In this document: in pieces, positions 1-8,288 of the stretch
How positions within the stretch are numbered: position 1 is the first letter of the stretch
Layout: every line of letters starts with the position of its first letter
NCBI RefSeq assembly: GCF_004005995.1
Contig: NZ_CP034767.1
Location: 310,001-374,000 of the forward strand
Length of the DNA stretch: 64,000 nt
From: Devosia sp. 1566
GTDB lineage: Bacteria; Pseudomonadota; Alphaproteobacteria; Rhizobiales; Devosiaceae
Reading direction: 5' to 3'
The notes under the pieces: generated by a model
Database searches by the model: none
Told to the model about the DNA's origin: nothing
Seen by the model: only the letters and a program-made list of their open reading frames with translations
Program-made: the position numbers and the translations under genes

Positions 1-1
1 G

Positions 2-358
2 GCCTTTTACACCCCGACCAGTTTTGGCACCGACCTTGCCGCGGGCAAGCCGATCGGGGAGTTCGATGGCCGCAGTTATGTGCAGGAACGTTGGCTCAAG
101 GCCGACGCAGCGCTGATCAAGGCGGAGCTGGCGGATCGCCACGGCAATCTGACCTACCGCAAAGCGGGGCGCAATTTCTCGCCGTTGATGGCCTCTGCCG
201 CAGCACTCACCATCGTCCAGGCCAGGCGTGTGGTCGAGCCCGGTGAGATCGATCCGGAGCAGGTGATTACCCCGGGCCTCTTTGTCGACCGGGTCATTGA
301 AATCGCAGATGCACAACAGGAAGAAGCGCTGATGCGCGCCGGAGTAGCCTACGCATGA
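2..358 (+). CDS. pcaI: 3-oxoadipate CoA-transferase subunit A (3' part; gene starts before the window)
   Basis: The reading frame is open from the first bases of the window, so the N-terminus is missing. The visible part is the C-terminal half of a SCOT-family alpha subunit: a segment reading FGTDLAAGKPIGEFDGRSYV, then a KAELADRHGNLTYRKAGRNF stretch typical of the family, ending in the helical tail of these subunits. With subunit B it moves CoA from succinyl-CoA to 3-oxoadipate in the beta-ketoadipate pathway (cytoplasm). Its stop codon overlaps the pcaJ start by 4 bases (ATGA), and pcaF follows, which supports 3-oxoadipate rather than acetoacetate as substrate. An aromatic-degradation operon therefore runs in from the left. 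Substrate identity is inferred from neighbours. Confidence 0.9.
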   Translation, partial: AFYTPTSFGTDLAAGKPIGEFDGRSYVQERWLKADAALIKAELADRHGNLTYRKAGRNFSPLMASAAALTIVQARRVVEPGEIDPEQVITPGLFVDRVIEIADAQQEEALMRAGVAYA

Positions 359-1032
359 CCCCCAAGCTCTCCAACGCCCAGATCGCCTGGCGCGCCGCGC
401 AGGACATCCAGGACGCCTCCTATGTCAATCTGGGTATCGGTTTTCCCGAAATGGTTGCCAAGTTCCAGCCACCGGGGCGGCAGGCCATCTTCCACACCGA
501 GAACGGGATTTTGAGCTTCGGTGAGAGCCCCGCCGCGGGCGAAGAAGACTGGGACCTGATCAATGCCGGCAAGAAAGCTGTGACGCTCAAGCCCGGAGCC
601 GCGTTTTTCCACCACGCCGACAGCTTCGCCATGGTGCGCGGCGGGCACTTGGATGTTGCGATCCTGGGCGCCTACGAAGTCGCCGAAAATGGCGATCTTG
701 CCAACTGGAGCACCGGTCCCAAGGGCGTGCCGGCAGTGGGCGGGGCAATGGATCTGGTGCACGGCGCCAAACGGGTTGCGGTGATTACCGACCATGTCAC
801 CCGGGATGGCCGTCCCAAGCTGGTCAAGCGCTGCAGCCTGCCGCTGACCGGGGTGGGCTGCGTTACCCGGGTCTACTCGAGCCTGGCCGTGATCGACATC
901 GACGCGCGCGGCTTTGTGCTGCGCGAAAAGCTTGCCGGGGTAAGCCTTGAGGAACTGCAGGCGCTCACCGGGGCCGAACTGATCATCGAGGGCGACATCT
1001 CCGACCTCACCGCTCCGGAGGACCTGAAATGA
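355..1032 (+). CDS. pcaJ: 3-oxoadipate CoA-transferase subunit B
   Basis: 225-residue SCOT-family beta subunit, the usual length. The Gly-rich NLGIGFPEMVA segment sits near residues 25-35, and HTENGILSFG carries the conserved catalytic glutamate (Glu49 here) that forms the enzyme-CoA thioester in this family. The C-terminal half keeps the typical KLVKRCSLPLTG run. It acts with the upstream subunit A to make 3-oxoadipyl-CoA from 3-oxoadipate and succinyl-CoA. Both borders are 4-base overlaps (with pcaI and pcaF), implying translational coupling in one operon. An acetoacetate CoA-transferase is the alternative, but the adjacent beta-ketoadipyl-CoA thiolase favours the pca assignment. Confidence 0.92.
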   Translation: MTPKLSNAQIAWRAAQDIQDASYVNLGIGFPEMVAKFQPPGRQAIFHTENGILSFGESPAAGEEDWDLINAGKKAVTLKPGAAFFHHADSFAMVRGGHLDVAILGAYEVAENGDLANWSTGPKGVPAVGGAMDLVHGAKRVAVITDHVTRDGRPKLVKRCSLPLTGVGCVTRVYSSLAVIDIDARGFVLREKLAGVSLEELQALTGAELIIEGDISDLTAPEDLK

Positions 1033-2231
1033 CCGACGCTTTCATCTGCGCCTATAAGCGCACCCCAATTGGACGCTTCGGCGGCGCCTTGTCGTCCGTA
1101 CGCCCGGACGATCTGGGAGCGGTGCCGCTCCGGGCATTCATGGCCCAATATTCGCAACTCGATTGGGAAGCGCTTGACGATGTGATCTTCGGCAATGCCA
1201 ACCAGGCCGGCGAAGACAATCGCAATGTGGCGCGCATGAGCCTCTTATTGGCCGGTCTGCCAGTGGGCATCACCGGCACGACCATCAACCGCTTGTGCGG
1301 CTCGGGGATGGATGCGTTGATCACCGCCGCCCGCGCTATCCGGGCGGGAGAGGCGGAGTTGCTGATCGCGGGCGGCACCGAATCGATGAGCCGCGCCCCT
1401 TTCGTCATGCCAAAGGCCGAGACCGCGTTTTCGCGTAATGCCGAGATCCACGACACCACGATCGGCTGGCGCTTCGTCAACCCCGAGATGGAAGCGCTTT
1501 ATGGGGTCGATTCCATGCCCCAGACCGGCGAGAATGTCGCGCGTGACTATGCTATCACGCGCGAGGCGCAGGACGCCTTTGCCTTGCGCAGCCAGGAAAA
1601 CGCTCTGCGCGCCCAGGCCAATGGCCGCCTGGCGCTCGAAATTGTACCAGTCGCCATCGCGCAGAAAAAGGGGGAGCCCCTCAGCGTTGGCACTGACGAG
1701 CATCCCCGCGCCGGCTCCAGCCTCGAAACGCTGGGCAAGCTGCGCCCGCTGTTTGCCGGCGGCACCGTGACGGCTGGCAATGCCTCGGGCGTTAATGACG
1801 GCGCCGCGGCGCTGATCATCGCCAGCGAAGCGGCCGCCGCTCGGCACGGCTTGACCCCGATTGCGCGGATTTTGGGTGGAGCGACGGCCGGCGTGCCACC
1901 CCGCATCATGGGCATGGGTCCGGTGCCGGCGACCCAAAAGCTCTGCGCCCGCTTGGGACTGGCCCCCGCCGATTTCGACCATATCGAGCTCAACGAAGCC
2001 TTTGCCAGCCAAGCCATCGCAGTGCTGCGGCAGTTGGGCATTCCCGAGGACGCCCCGCAGGTAAATGCCAATGGTGGCGCGATTGCGCTTGGACATCCGC
2101 TGGGCATGAGCGGGGCGCGCATCGCGGGAACCGCGGCGCTGGAACTTTCGCGCGGCGGCAAAAAGCGGGCTCTCGCTACAATGTGCATCGGGGTTGGCCA
2201 GGGGATTGCGGTGGCCTTGGAAGCTGTCTGA
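1029..2231 (+). CDS. pcaF: 3-oxoadipyl-CoA thiolase (beta-ketoadipyl-CoA thiolase)
   Basis: 400-residue thiolase of standard length. The nucleophilic cysteine lies in NRLCGSGMDA (Cys90), the catalytic histidine in GGAIALGHPLGMSGAR, and the second active-site cysteine in MCIGVGQG (Cys386). Together with the two CoA-transferase genes overlapping its start it completes the beta-ketoadipate pathway, cleaving 3-oxoadipyl-CoA to succinyl-CoA and acetyl-CoA. The start ATG shares four bases with the pcaJ stop. A generic acetyl-CoA acetyltransferase has the same motifs; the operon decides the call. No U-tract terminator is visible after the gene, although a 7-bp inverted repeat occurs at 2276-2291. 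Confidence 0.92.
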   Translation: MTDAFICAYKRTPIGRFGGALSSVRPDDLGAVPLRAFMAQYSQLDWEALDDVIFGNANQAGEDNRNVARMSLLLAGLPVGITGTTINRLCGSGMDALITAARAIRAGEAELLIAGGTESMSRAPFVMPKAETAFSRNAEIHDTTIGWRFVNPEMEALYGVDSMPQTGENVARDYAITREAQDAFALRSQENALRAQANGRLALEIVPVAIAQKKGEPLSVGTDEHPRAGSSLETLGKLRPLFAGGTVTAGNASGVNDGAAALIIASEAAAARHGLTPIARILGGATAGVPPRIMGMGPVPATQKLCARLGLAPADFDHIELNEAFASQAIAVLRQLGIPEDAPQVNANGGAIALGHPLGMSGARIAGTAALELSRGGKKRALATMCIGVGQGIAVALEAV

Positions 2232-2408
2232 AGCACTGAGTGCCGGTCGGGCAACGCTGGGGCTTGGAGGTTTTCCCAAACCCCGGTTTGGCGCTGACCC
2301 GTTTGCACTCAAAAAAAGCGACACTGTGCACCGGGCAAATTGCACCACATCGCCCGCTTTTCGTTTATCAAGGCGCCATTATCGCCAACGACCTTGTTAG
2401 GAAAGCCC

Positions 2409-2774
2409 GTGAAGAATGAAAGAGAGAATTTTGCCAAGCGCCGGGAGACCGCATTGGAAGCCAAAAAGCAGCTCCTTGAGCGGGTGAAATCTGCCCCCAA
2501 GCCCGATCAGGCCGAGCTCGATCGCAAGCGGGCGGAAAAGGAAGCCGCCGCAGTGGCCCGTGAGGCCCGGGAGGCCGAAAAGCTGCGCCTCAAGCAAGCC
2601 GAAGCGGAGCGCAAAGCGGCTGAACAGGCAGCTGCCGCCCAATCCCAAGCCGAAGCGAGCCTGAATACCGAGGCTGACGCGGCCGCGACTGCGGCGGCGA
2701 AGGAAGCCGAAGCGGCTGAACGCAAAGCTGAGCGGGATCGACGTTATGCTGCGCGCAAGGCCCGCCAGCGCTAA
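2409..2774 (+). CDS. DUF6481 family protein
   Basis: 121-residue highly charged protein, almost entirely Ala/Lys/Glu/Arg heptad-like helix with a RKAEKEAAAVAREAREAEK type composition and an RDRRYAARKARQ tail. It resembles the DUF6481 family of small cytoplasmic alphaproteobacterial proteins, whose function is unknown. I chose the GTG at 2409 because it is preceded by an AGGAAA ribosome-binding site and gives the family-like N-terminus (VKNERENFAKRRETALEAKK). An ATG at 2340 in the same frame has no ribosome-binding site. It appears to be a single-gene unit; the stretch right after its stop may form a structured RNA. Confidence 0.7.
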   Translation: MKNERENFAKRRETALEAKKQLLERVKSAPKPDQAELDRKRAEKEAAAVAREAREAEKLRLKQAEAERKAAEQAAAAQSQAEASLNTEADAAATAAAKEAEAAERKAERDRRYAARKARQR

Positions 2775-2932
2775 GTCGCTAGGGGGCAATTGGGTGGGTC
2801 CCACGTGATGGGACCAGCCCGGCAACCCTGTCCCCGGTGGGCCCAAGCCATGCCGGATCGAGGATGCGCTGCGCGCATCCTCGCGGCCGCTGCAGGTGGC
2901 AGATGTGAAATGTTGCCACAAACTAGCCGCTG
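2775..2932 (+). ncRNA. candidate structured RNA (unassigned)
   Basis: About 160 bases of non-coding sequence between the DUF6481 gene and a glycosyltransferase gene hold nested complementary segments. A possible closing helix pairs AGTCGCTAG (2774-2782) with CTAGCCGCT (2923-2931), 8 of 9 positions allowing one wobble. Inside are hairpin GGTCCCA/TGGGACC with a 5-base loop (around 2798-2816), the Gly-rich GCCCGGCAACC element, a perfect 10-bp hairpin CGAGGATGCG/CGCATCCTCG at 2859-2883, and GTGGCA/TGCCAC near 2896-2919. The GCCCGGCAACC string recalls SAM-I/SAM-IV riboswitch cores, but downstream genes are not methionine-related and I cannot assign a family. It could be a 3'UTR element, a small RNA or the leader of the next gene. 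Confidence 0.35.
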
Positions 2933-3068
2933 AAAACGCACCATTGCTGATTGGAGATTAACTCAAAGCGCCGCGGTCATCTTAGAGGTCCGTTGTGGCG
3001 CCGTGCTTGAGACATATCCCTGAGGAGTTCGGCGACCCGCCGGTGGTTCGACGGCAAGGATATCACCC

Positions 3069-5342
3069 ATGCTCTCGCTGGTTCTTCCTGTCCGCAACTG
3101 GCCCACCGAACGGGTAGAGGCCTGCATCGACAGCTTTGCCGCGCTTGATGCGCCCTTCTTGACCGAGATTCTGGTGATCGATTTCGGCTCGGATGAGCCG
3201 ATTGTTCTCCGGGACGACATCGCGCCGCTAGCCAGCGTGGTTCGGCTCGAGGCCGCGGTGTGGAGTTGTGGCGAAGCCATCAATGCCGGCGTTCTGCTCG
3301 CGGTCAACGACGTGATCGCCAAGGCGGATTCCGACATGCTGATCTCGGCGAGCAGCAAGGGGGAACTCGAGCGCCTGGTCATCGAAGCTGCCGCGGGGCG
3401 GCTGGGGGTCGGTATCGCCCAGGCGACCGACTTGCACCAAAGCTATTCCGTCGGCGATGCCTTGGCACTGGTACTCGAGGGCAGACGCCCGAACGGCCGC
3501 TTGCGCGCCAAATGGGGGCAGGGTGGCCTCGTCGTCTTCTCCCGTTCCACCTGGCAGGAGATCGGCGGCGTCGATTCCCGCTTCACGGGCTGGGGCAATG
3601 AGGACAACGATTTCGCCGAACGAGTGCGCCGCTCCGGCCGCACCCTGCACTGGGCCGATCCGCAAGCGCTGCAAATCTTCCACGTCTGGCACCCGCCCTC
3701 GACGGGCATGAACGGCATCCTCAAGCTGCGTCAAACCAACCAGAAAATCGCTCATACCGACAAGAGCGTGCTGCGCTCGATGCTCTTTCCCCATTCCAAC
3801 TTCGCCGAACTCGCGGCTCCAGAGGTCCTCAAGGGCAGTACGCCTTTGGTGACTCTCGGTATCGCCACCACCGAGCGCCCCAACCATTTGCGCATGATCC
3901 GGGAAGCCATCGACAGCTTCCGCGGCCAGATCGACGAAGACTTCGAAATCCTCGTGATCGACAATGGCTCCAGTCCAGAGGCAGTGGAGGAACTGCGCAG
4001 GTCCTTGGACAAGATCGCCTGGGCCGGGGGGCTACTTCGCCTCGAATCCACCGAAATCGCCTCGATTCCCGGCGCGCGCAACCTCATCACCCAAGGCGCC
4101 CGCGGGCGTTATATTTGCGTCGTCGATGATGACGACATTGCCCTGCCTAACCGCCTGGGCGATCACTTGCGCAATTTCGAGCGCAATGGGCAACTCCATG
4201 GTTCCCACGGGGGCTGGATCGATTTCGACGAGAGTACGGGCGTGATCGAGCGCAACAGCGGCAAGCAGCGTACTGCGGCCACCTTGTTGCGGGGCACCGG
4301 CAAGATCACCGCCCATCCCGCCAGCTTCTATCGCCGGGATGTGCTGCGGGCGCTTCCCTATGATGAGGCTTTCTCTTTGGGCTCCGATCTCGATCTTGCC
4401 CTGCGCATGGCGGTGATGGGTTTTGAGATCGGCCATACCGGCAGCTTCGTAACCCTGCGGCGTTATCACTCCAGTAATGTGACGATAACGGGCACGGCGC
4501 GGCAAGCATCAAATGGGCAAACTGCGCGCACCAGGGTGGTAAATACTTACGGCTGGAACAAAAATGAAGGTCTGGCGCAGAAAGCAAAAGAAAGCGACAA
4601 CGAAGTTTACTGTCGCAACCAGCTGTCGATCGATACTCTGGCCGAGCTGATTCCAGGCTATGTCGGGCAGTGGCAAATCTACGTCCCGATCTCTGCCTTC
4701 ACCGGTGATGGCGCGACCGGCGCGGCGGCGCCTGGCCCAGCCGGAGCTTCGGCAAAGGCCGTGCCGGACGCTGCGGGTGGAGCCGGGGAGGATCAGCCGT
4801 CCAGTGGGCGCTTCAAGGTCAATGGCGGCTTGCTTGAATCGGTCTTTGCCGTGTCTGCGGGTGATCTGTGTACCAGACGAGCGGGTCTTAACCAGCCTAT
4901 CTACTTTCGCTCCGCGCCGGTGCGGGGGCTCAAACGGGCGAGAAAGCTCAAGGGCGAGATGGAGACGTTACTGCATCTTCCCTGCCATCTTACTTCCGTT
5001 CGGCAAGGGGAGCTCGACCGTGAGGTTCCCTTCAACTGGAAGGACCTGGCGGTCAAGGCGGGCGAGCGAGTGCTCAGGTCCGAAGAGTTCAACGATCTTT
5101 CCACCCTCATGGCCTGCCTCAATATGGTGAATGGGCGCTCGGCGATGGGGCAAACCCTGCGGATCGTTTCTGACTACAACGAGCGGGGGCAAGTCTACTG
5201 CCTCGTTTCGCCGCCGATCAAAGGCTATGATGAAATCCGCCAGTTCAAGTTCGGCCTTGAGCAGCAAACCGGCCTCCTTTTCCATCAGATTGCCTCCAAC
5301 GGGGAACTCAGCGAGCTTACGCTTGGGTCCAAGGGGCACTGA
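3069..5342 (+). CDS. bifunctional-type glycosyltransferase with two GT2 domains
   Basis: 757 residues with two GT-A catalytic modules in tandem. The first (about 1-240) has the nucleotide-sugar DSD motif at 87-89 and a GWGNEDNDFAERVRR segment (174-188), as in galactosyltransferase-like C-terminal GT-A regions. The second (about 258-490) begins PLVTLGIATTERPNHL, has VIDNGSSP near 296, and an acidic VVDDDDIALP run (DDDD 353-356). The remaining 270 residues contain an Ala/Gly/Pro-rich linker (about 545-580) and a domain I do not recognise. There are no membrane segments or signal peptide, so it is presumably cytoplasmic and builds a surface glycan. Sugar and acceptor cannot be inferred. The coding sequence around 4490-4630 is visibly less GC-rich than its surroundings. 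The ATG follows an AAGGA ribosome-binding site; the next gene starts 2 bases after the stop. Confidence 0.8.
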   Translation: MLSLVLPVRNWPTERVEACIDSFAALDAPFLTEILVIDFGSDEPIVLRDDIAPLASVVRLEAAVWSCGEAINAGVLLAVNDVIAKADSDMLISASSKGELERLVIEAAAGRLGVGIAQATDLHQSYSVGDALALVLEGRRPNGRLRAKWGQGGLVVFSRSTWQEIGGVDSRFTGWGNEDNDFAERVRRSGRTLHWADPQALQIFHVWHPPSTGMNGILKLRQTNQKIAHTDKSVLRSMLFPHSNFAELAAPEVLKGSTPLVTLGIATTERPNHLRMIREAIDSFRGQIDEDFEILVIDNGSSPEAVEELRRSLDKIAWAGGLLRLESTEIASIPGARNLITQGARGRYICVVDDDDIALPNRLGDHLRNFERNGQLHGSHGGWIDFDESTGVIERNSGKQRTAATLLRGTGKITAHPASFYRRDVLRALPYDEAFSLGSDLDLALRMAVMGFEIGHTGSFVTLRRYHSSNVTITGTARQASNGQTARTRVVNTYGWNKNEGLAQKAKESDNEVYCRNQLSIDTLAELIPGYVGQWQIYVPISAFTGDGATGAAAPGPAGASAKAVPDAAGGAGEDQPSSGRFKVNGGLLESVFAVSAGDLCTRRAGLNQPIYFRSAPVRGLKRARKLKGEMETLLHLPCHLTSVRQGELDREVPFNWKDLAVKAGERVLRSEEFNDLSTLMACLNMVNGRSAMGQTLRIVSDYNERGQVYCLVSPPIKGYDEIRQFKFGLEQQTGLLFHQIASNGELSELTLGSKGH

Positions 5343-5344
5343 TC

Positions 5345-5992
5345 ATGAAGTTCGAGGCCAGTTACGATCCCGTTCTCGGTGAAACCCGCGTGGAGCTTGC
5401 GAGCAATTGCTATACCGATGCTTTGCCCATGTTGCCGGTGATCATCCTTCGGCAGCAGGACATCGACCTCAAGTCCCAGATCCTACCTCTGGCGGTAGCA
5501 ATATTAACGGCACGCTATTGTGGTGAAGTCTTCGAGTTTGCTGGCACAAGGATCGGTGTGGACTATGCGGATGCGATCCGGATGGTGTTGCGCGAGGGGG
5601 CCAACATCAACAATGTGGATGGTCATTTCCGCACCATATCCACCGGGGAGGTGGATGTTGTTTGCGAGAAGGCCCGGGGCGACCGAGGCACGCCCGTCGT
5701 GCCGCGCTTACCCGACACGGTTCCTTTGACGCGCCTGGACTGGTCGGGCGATTTCGTTTTCCCTGAAACCCGCAGCTCTGCGTTGCATGCCTTTGGCCAA
5801 GTCCATACCAATGCTGAGTTTTTCGCCGACCAGACCCGGGTATCGATAGCACTCGGCCTGCTGTACGGCCGTGACCGGGTCCGCAATCTCTTCGTGGAAG
5901 GACCGGCCGAGGATGGTGTTGGCGAGCTCGGTGGGATTGGGGCAGCGCTTGCAACAGTGGCAGTGGACTTGTGCCTGCTGGGCCTTGCTTGA
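5345..5992 (+). CDS. hypothetical protein co-transcribed with the glycosyltransferase
   Basis: 215 residues, no family recognised. It starts two bases after the glycosyltransferase stop (ATG at 5345) and is therefore almost certainly in the same operon. The first half is mixed alpha/beta with DALPMLPVIILRQQDID and GTRIGVDYADAIRMVL segments. The C-terminus is glycine- and alanine-rich and could be a hydrophobic helix (GGIGAALATVAVDLCLLGLA). No signal peptide or catalytic motif stands out. Its tight linkage suggests a role with the glycan enzyme or its product, but that is inference from position only. Confidence 0.6.
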   Translation: MKFEASYDPVLGETRVELASNCYTDALPMLPVIILRQQDIDLKSQILPLAVAILTARYCGEVFEFAGTRIGVDYADAIRMVLREGANINNVDGHFRTISTGEVDVVCEKARGDRGTPVVPRLPDTVPLTRLDWSGDFVFPETRSSALHAFGQVHTNAEFFADQTRVSIALGLLYGRDRVRNLFVEGPAEDGVGELGGIGAALATVAVDLCLLGLA

Positions 5993-6207
5993 GTGTCCCA
6001 ACATGGCACAGTCAGGTCTATATACTGCAAGACGCGCGCAAAATCATACTGCGTGAAAAGGAGAAGCGCCGAGAGGCGACAGTCCAAATCGCGTTTGCGT
6101 GTCTAAGATTGTTACGAAACAACTAACGGGCGGGCCACTACTGCTGGCGTATCTTTGAACCAAGCTTGGGGCGGTACATTGAGTTCGGGACTTCAAAGGA
6201 GCCTGAA

Positions 6208-6609
6208 ATGAAACGATCTGATCTTCGAAAACTGACCATCGCCATCGCGTCAGCGACGATGATGGCCAGCGTTGCCGCGCCTGCGATTGCCTATGACGTG
6301 GAGCCAGGGCTGTACCTGCAGGCGGTGCAGAATTTTGTCGAGGCCGGAGACGACCAGGATGCACTGAGGCTATTGGTGCGGCTGCAGGCCATTGGCGTGA
6401 CCGACATTGCCTTCAACGGGCAGATTGTCAGCGTTGAAGACTTGGCTGCATTGATCGTGGAAGGATCATTCCGGTCCCGCGAAGTTTTCCGGGAAATCGT
6501 CCGGAGCGTTCTGCTTGGCGGGGGCGCCAGTTTCGTGGCGGGAACCACCGTTGTCGCGGCCGTTGACTCCGATCAGTTCAATGGATTTCCGATTGGGTCG
6601 ACAGGCTGA
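6208..6609 (+). CDS. small exported protein of unknown function
   Basis: 133 residues starting at an ATG with a good AAGGAG ribosome-binding site 8 bases upstream. A longer in-frame start at 6166 lacks one. The N-terminus is a classical Sec signal peptide: KRSDLRK, then a hydrophobic stretch, then an APAIAYD cleavage region around residue 28. The mature part (VEPGLYLQAVQNFVEAGDDQ...) is helical and acidic and ends with a glycine-rich GGGASFVAGTTVVAAV segment that may insert into or associate with a membrane. No family recognised. It stands alone between the glycosyltransferase operon and a terminator at 6636-6689. Confidence 0.6.
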   Translation: MKRSDLRKLTIAIASATMMASVAAPAIAYDVEPGLYLQAVQNFVEAGDDQDALRLLVRLQAIGVTDIAFNGQIVSVEDLAALIVEGSFRSREVFREIVRSVLLGGGASFVAGTTVVAAVDSDQFNGFPIGSTG

Positions 6610-6635
6610 ACTACTGGCGTTTACTTGCTAATACT

Positions 6636-6689
6636 GGCGCGGGATAGCAGTGGGAGCGTTTGACGAGCGCCCCTGTTCCCGCGCCTTTT
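6636..6689 (+). terminator. intrinsic terminator
   Basis: A 9-bp perfect stem GGCGCGGGA (6636-6644) and TCCCGCGCC (6677-6685), with an inner GC-rich hairpin in the loop, is followed directly by TTTT. It lies 27 bases after the small exported protein gene and separates it from the vWA operon. The remaining sequence to 6935 shows no other feature I can support. Confidence 0.7.
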
Positions 6690-6935
6690 GCTGTCACGCT
6701 GGGCCCGTTCCGCCTTTTAGCCACAAAGATGAACGGGTTCTGAACGGGTCCTGAATGGAGGTAGTGGCTGCCTGGATCAGCCAAGTGCGACTAAAGTCGT
6801 ATATGCGGCTGGGCGTGCAGTTGATCGGATCACCGGCAAGGTCGGGGATGTGCACCGGCCCAAGCGTGGTTTGCCCAGTTCTTGAGTTTGTCGCGGCTGA
6901 ACTCTGACCTACTGCCTGTATCCGCTTCGGCCAGC

Positions 6936-8288
6936 ATGGCCCGATTGCTGGAACAATTGCGCCATCGCTGGCGCCTGCTGCGCTTGGTCGAGGCGGGGCT
7001 TTATGCGCTCGCATTCGGCTTTGCCGTATTTACCTGTTCTGCCTGGACGCTGACTGCCGGCAATCCTGGTGCCGCAATCGCGCTGGGGCTGGGTGCGGGG
7101 CTGCTGGGTTTTGCCATCTTTGCTGCCATAATCACCGCGAAGGCGCCCGCGCCAGTGCGGCTGGCGATGGTAACCGACGATCGCTATGCGCTGGCCGAAA
7201 AGCTCGCCAGTGCGCTTGAAGTGGTGCCGGGGCCACAGGCCGGACCAGTGGGTGAGGCCTTGTTGCTCGATGCGGGGCAGGCGGCCGAGCGGGCCGACCC
7301 GGCGCAAGTGGCCCCGTGGTTCACCAAACGGATGGGTTGGGCCATGGCAGCGCCGCTGCTCGCCGTGACCTTGGCCCTTGCCGTCCATTGGCTCGGTGCC
7401 GTGCCGGTGGCAGGGGACCGCGAGCGGTTGAGCGTTCCGGCGCAAGCCCAGGTGAGTGGTAGCGACATTGCCGCCGCCGCCGAGTTGATCGCGGCCGATG
7501 CCGAACGGCGCGACGATCCCGAACTGGCCGCAGTCGCTGCGGAGATGCAGGCCCTTGCTGATGGGCTCGACGAGGCCGGGCCCGACGCGGCCGAGATCGG
7601 TGAACTCGCCGAGCAGTTGGACCGGGCCGGCAATCGTTATGGCAATCCGCTCCATGATTGGCCGCCCTTTGAGGGCGACGAAACGGGCTTGGCTGACCGC
7701 ATGGCCGCCGCCCGCTCGGCCGGCGCTGACAACAATGCCGGCAATCCCGGCGCGGGCGCGGGCGGCAATGGCGGCGCAGGGCAGCCGGGGGGCGAAACCG
7801 CGGAGCCCGAGGGCGATGCGGCGCAGGTCAAGCCCAGTACGCTGCCGGCATCGGGAGACGAAGGCGAGGGTCTCGGCATTGCCCCGCCATCCAACGAGCA
7901 GCAAAGCTCGGGCATGGGCGAGGAGGAGGGCTTTGATGACAGTGCTCCCCAGCCCTCGGCCCAGGGCGCTGCAGAGGGGGCGGGCGAAGCCGAAAGCAAC
8001 ATGGCCGGCACCGGCGAGGGTCCGGCTGCCAATGCCTCGGCGCCAAGCCTGCCGCCGCCGGCCGGGTTTGCCGAAAGCCAGACGCTGGCCGCGCGAACAA
8101 CCATTGATGCCGAACGGGTGCGCAGCAGCGAAACCACCGAGGCACGCCAAAGCCGGGTCAACGACACTGTCGCGCAGCAGCAATGGCCGCGCCAGGACGC
8201 CATGCCCGTGGTCCGGCAAGCCGTTCCCCCAAGCGCCGCGCCGGCCGTGAAGCGCTTGTTCAGCCGCGACGAGCAGATCGCGCCATGA
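6936..8288 (+). CDS. membrane protein of the MoxR/vWA operon (DUF4175-like)
   Basis: About 450 residues. There are two hydrophobic segments near the N-terminus (VEAGLYALAFGFAVFTCSAW and AIALGLGAGLLGFAIFAAII) and a third at AAPLLAVTLALAVHWLGA, followed by a long Ala/Glu helical region and a low-complexity, Gly/Pro/Ser-rich, probably periplasmic tail. This layout resembles DUF4175-type proteins, which accompany aerotolerance-like (Bat) operons; the match is by layout only. It is the first gene of a four-gene operon, and its stop overlaps the next start (ATGA). The start is uncertain: ATG at 6936 is used here, but TTG at 6882 in the same frame is possible, and neither has a clear ribosome-binding site. 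Confidence 0.65.
   Translation: MARLLEQLRHRWRLLRLVEAGLYALAFGFAVFTCSAWTLTAGNPGAAIALGLGAGLLGFAIFAAIITAKAPAPVRLAMVTDDRYALAEKLASALEVVPGPQAGPVGEALLLDAGQAAERADPAQVAPWFTKRMGWAMAAPLLAVTLALAVHWLGAVPVAGDRERLSVPAQAQVSGSDIAAAAELIAADAERRDDPELAAVAAEMQALADGLDEAGPDAAEIGELAEQLDRAGNRYGNPLHDWPPFEGDETGLADRMAAARSAGADNNAGNPGAGAGGNGGAGQPGGETAEPEGDAAQVKPSTLPASGDEGEGLGIAPPSNEQQSSGMGEEEGFDDSAPQPSAQGAAEGAGEAESNMAGTGEGPAANASAPSLPPPAGFAESQTLAARTTIDAERVRSSETTEARQSRVNDTVAQQQWPRQDAMPVVRQAVPPSAAPAVKRLFSRDEQIAP

Noticed and set aside
2276..2291. Terminator after pcaF
   Set aside because: CCAAACC/GGTTTGG has only a 2-base loop and no T-run.
2775..2932. SAM-I or SAM-IV riboswitch
   Set aside because: Only the GCCCGGCAACC element and part of the following strand resemble it; the kink-turn and downstream methionine genes are not evident. 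Left as an unassigned RNA.
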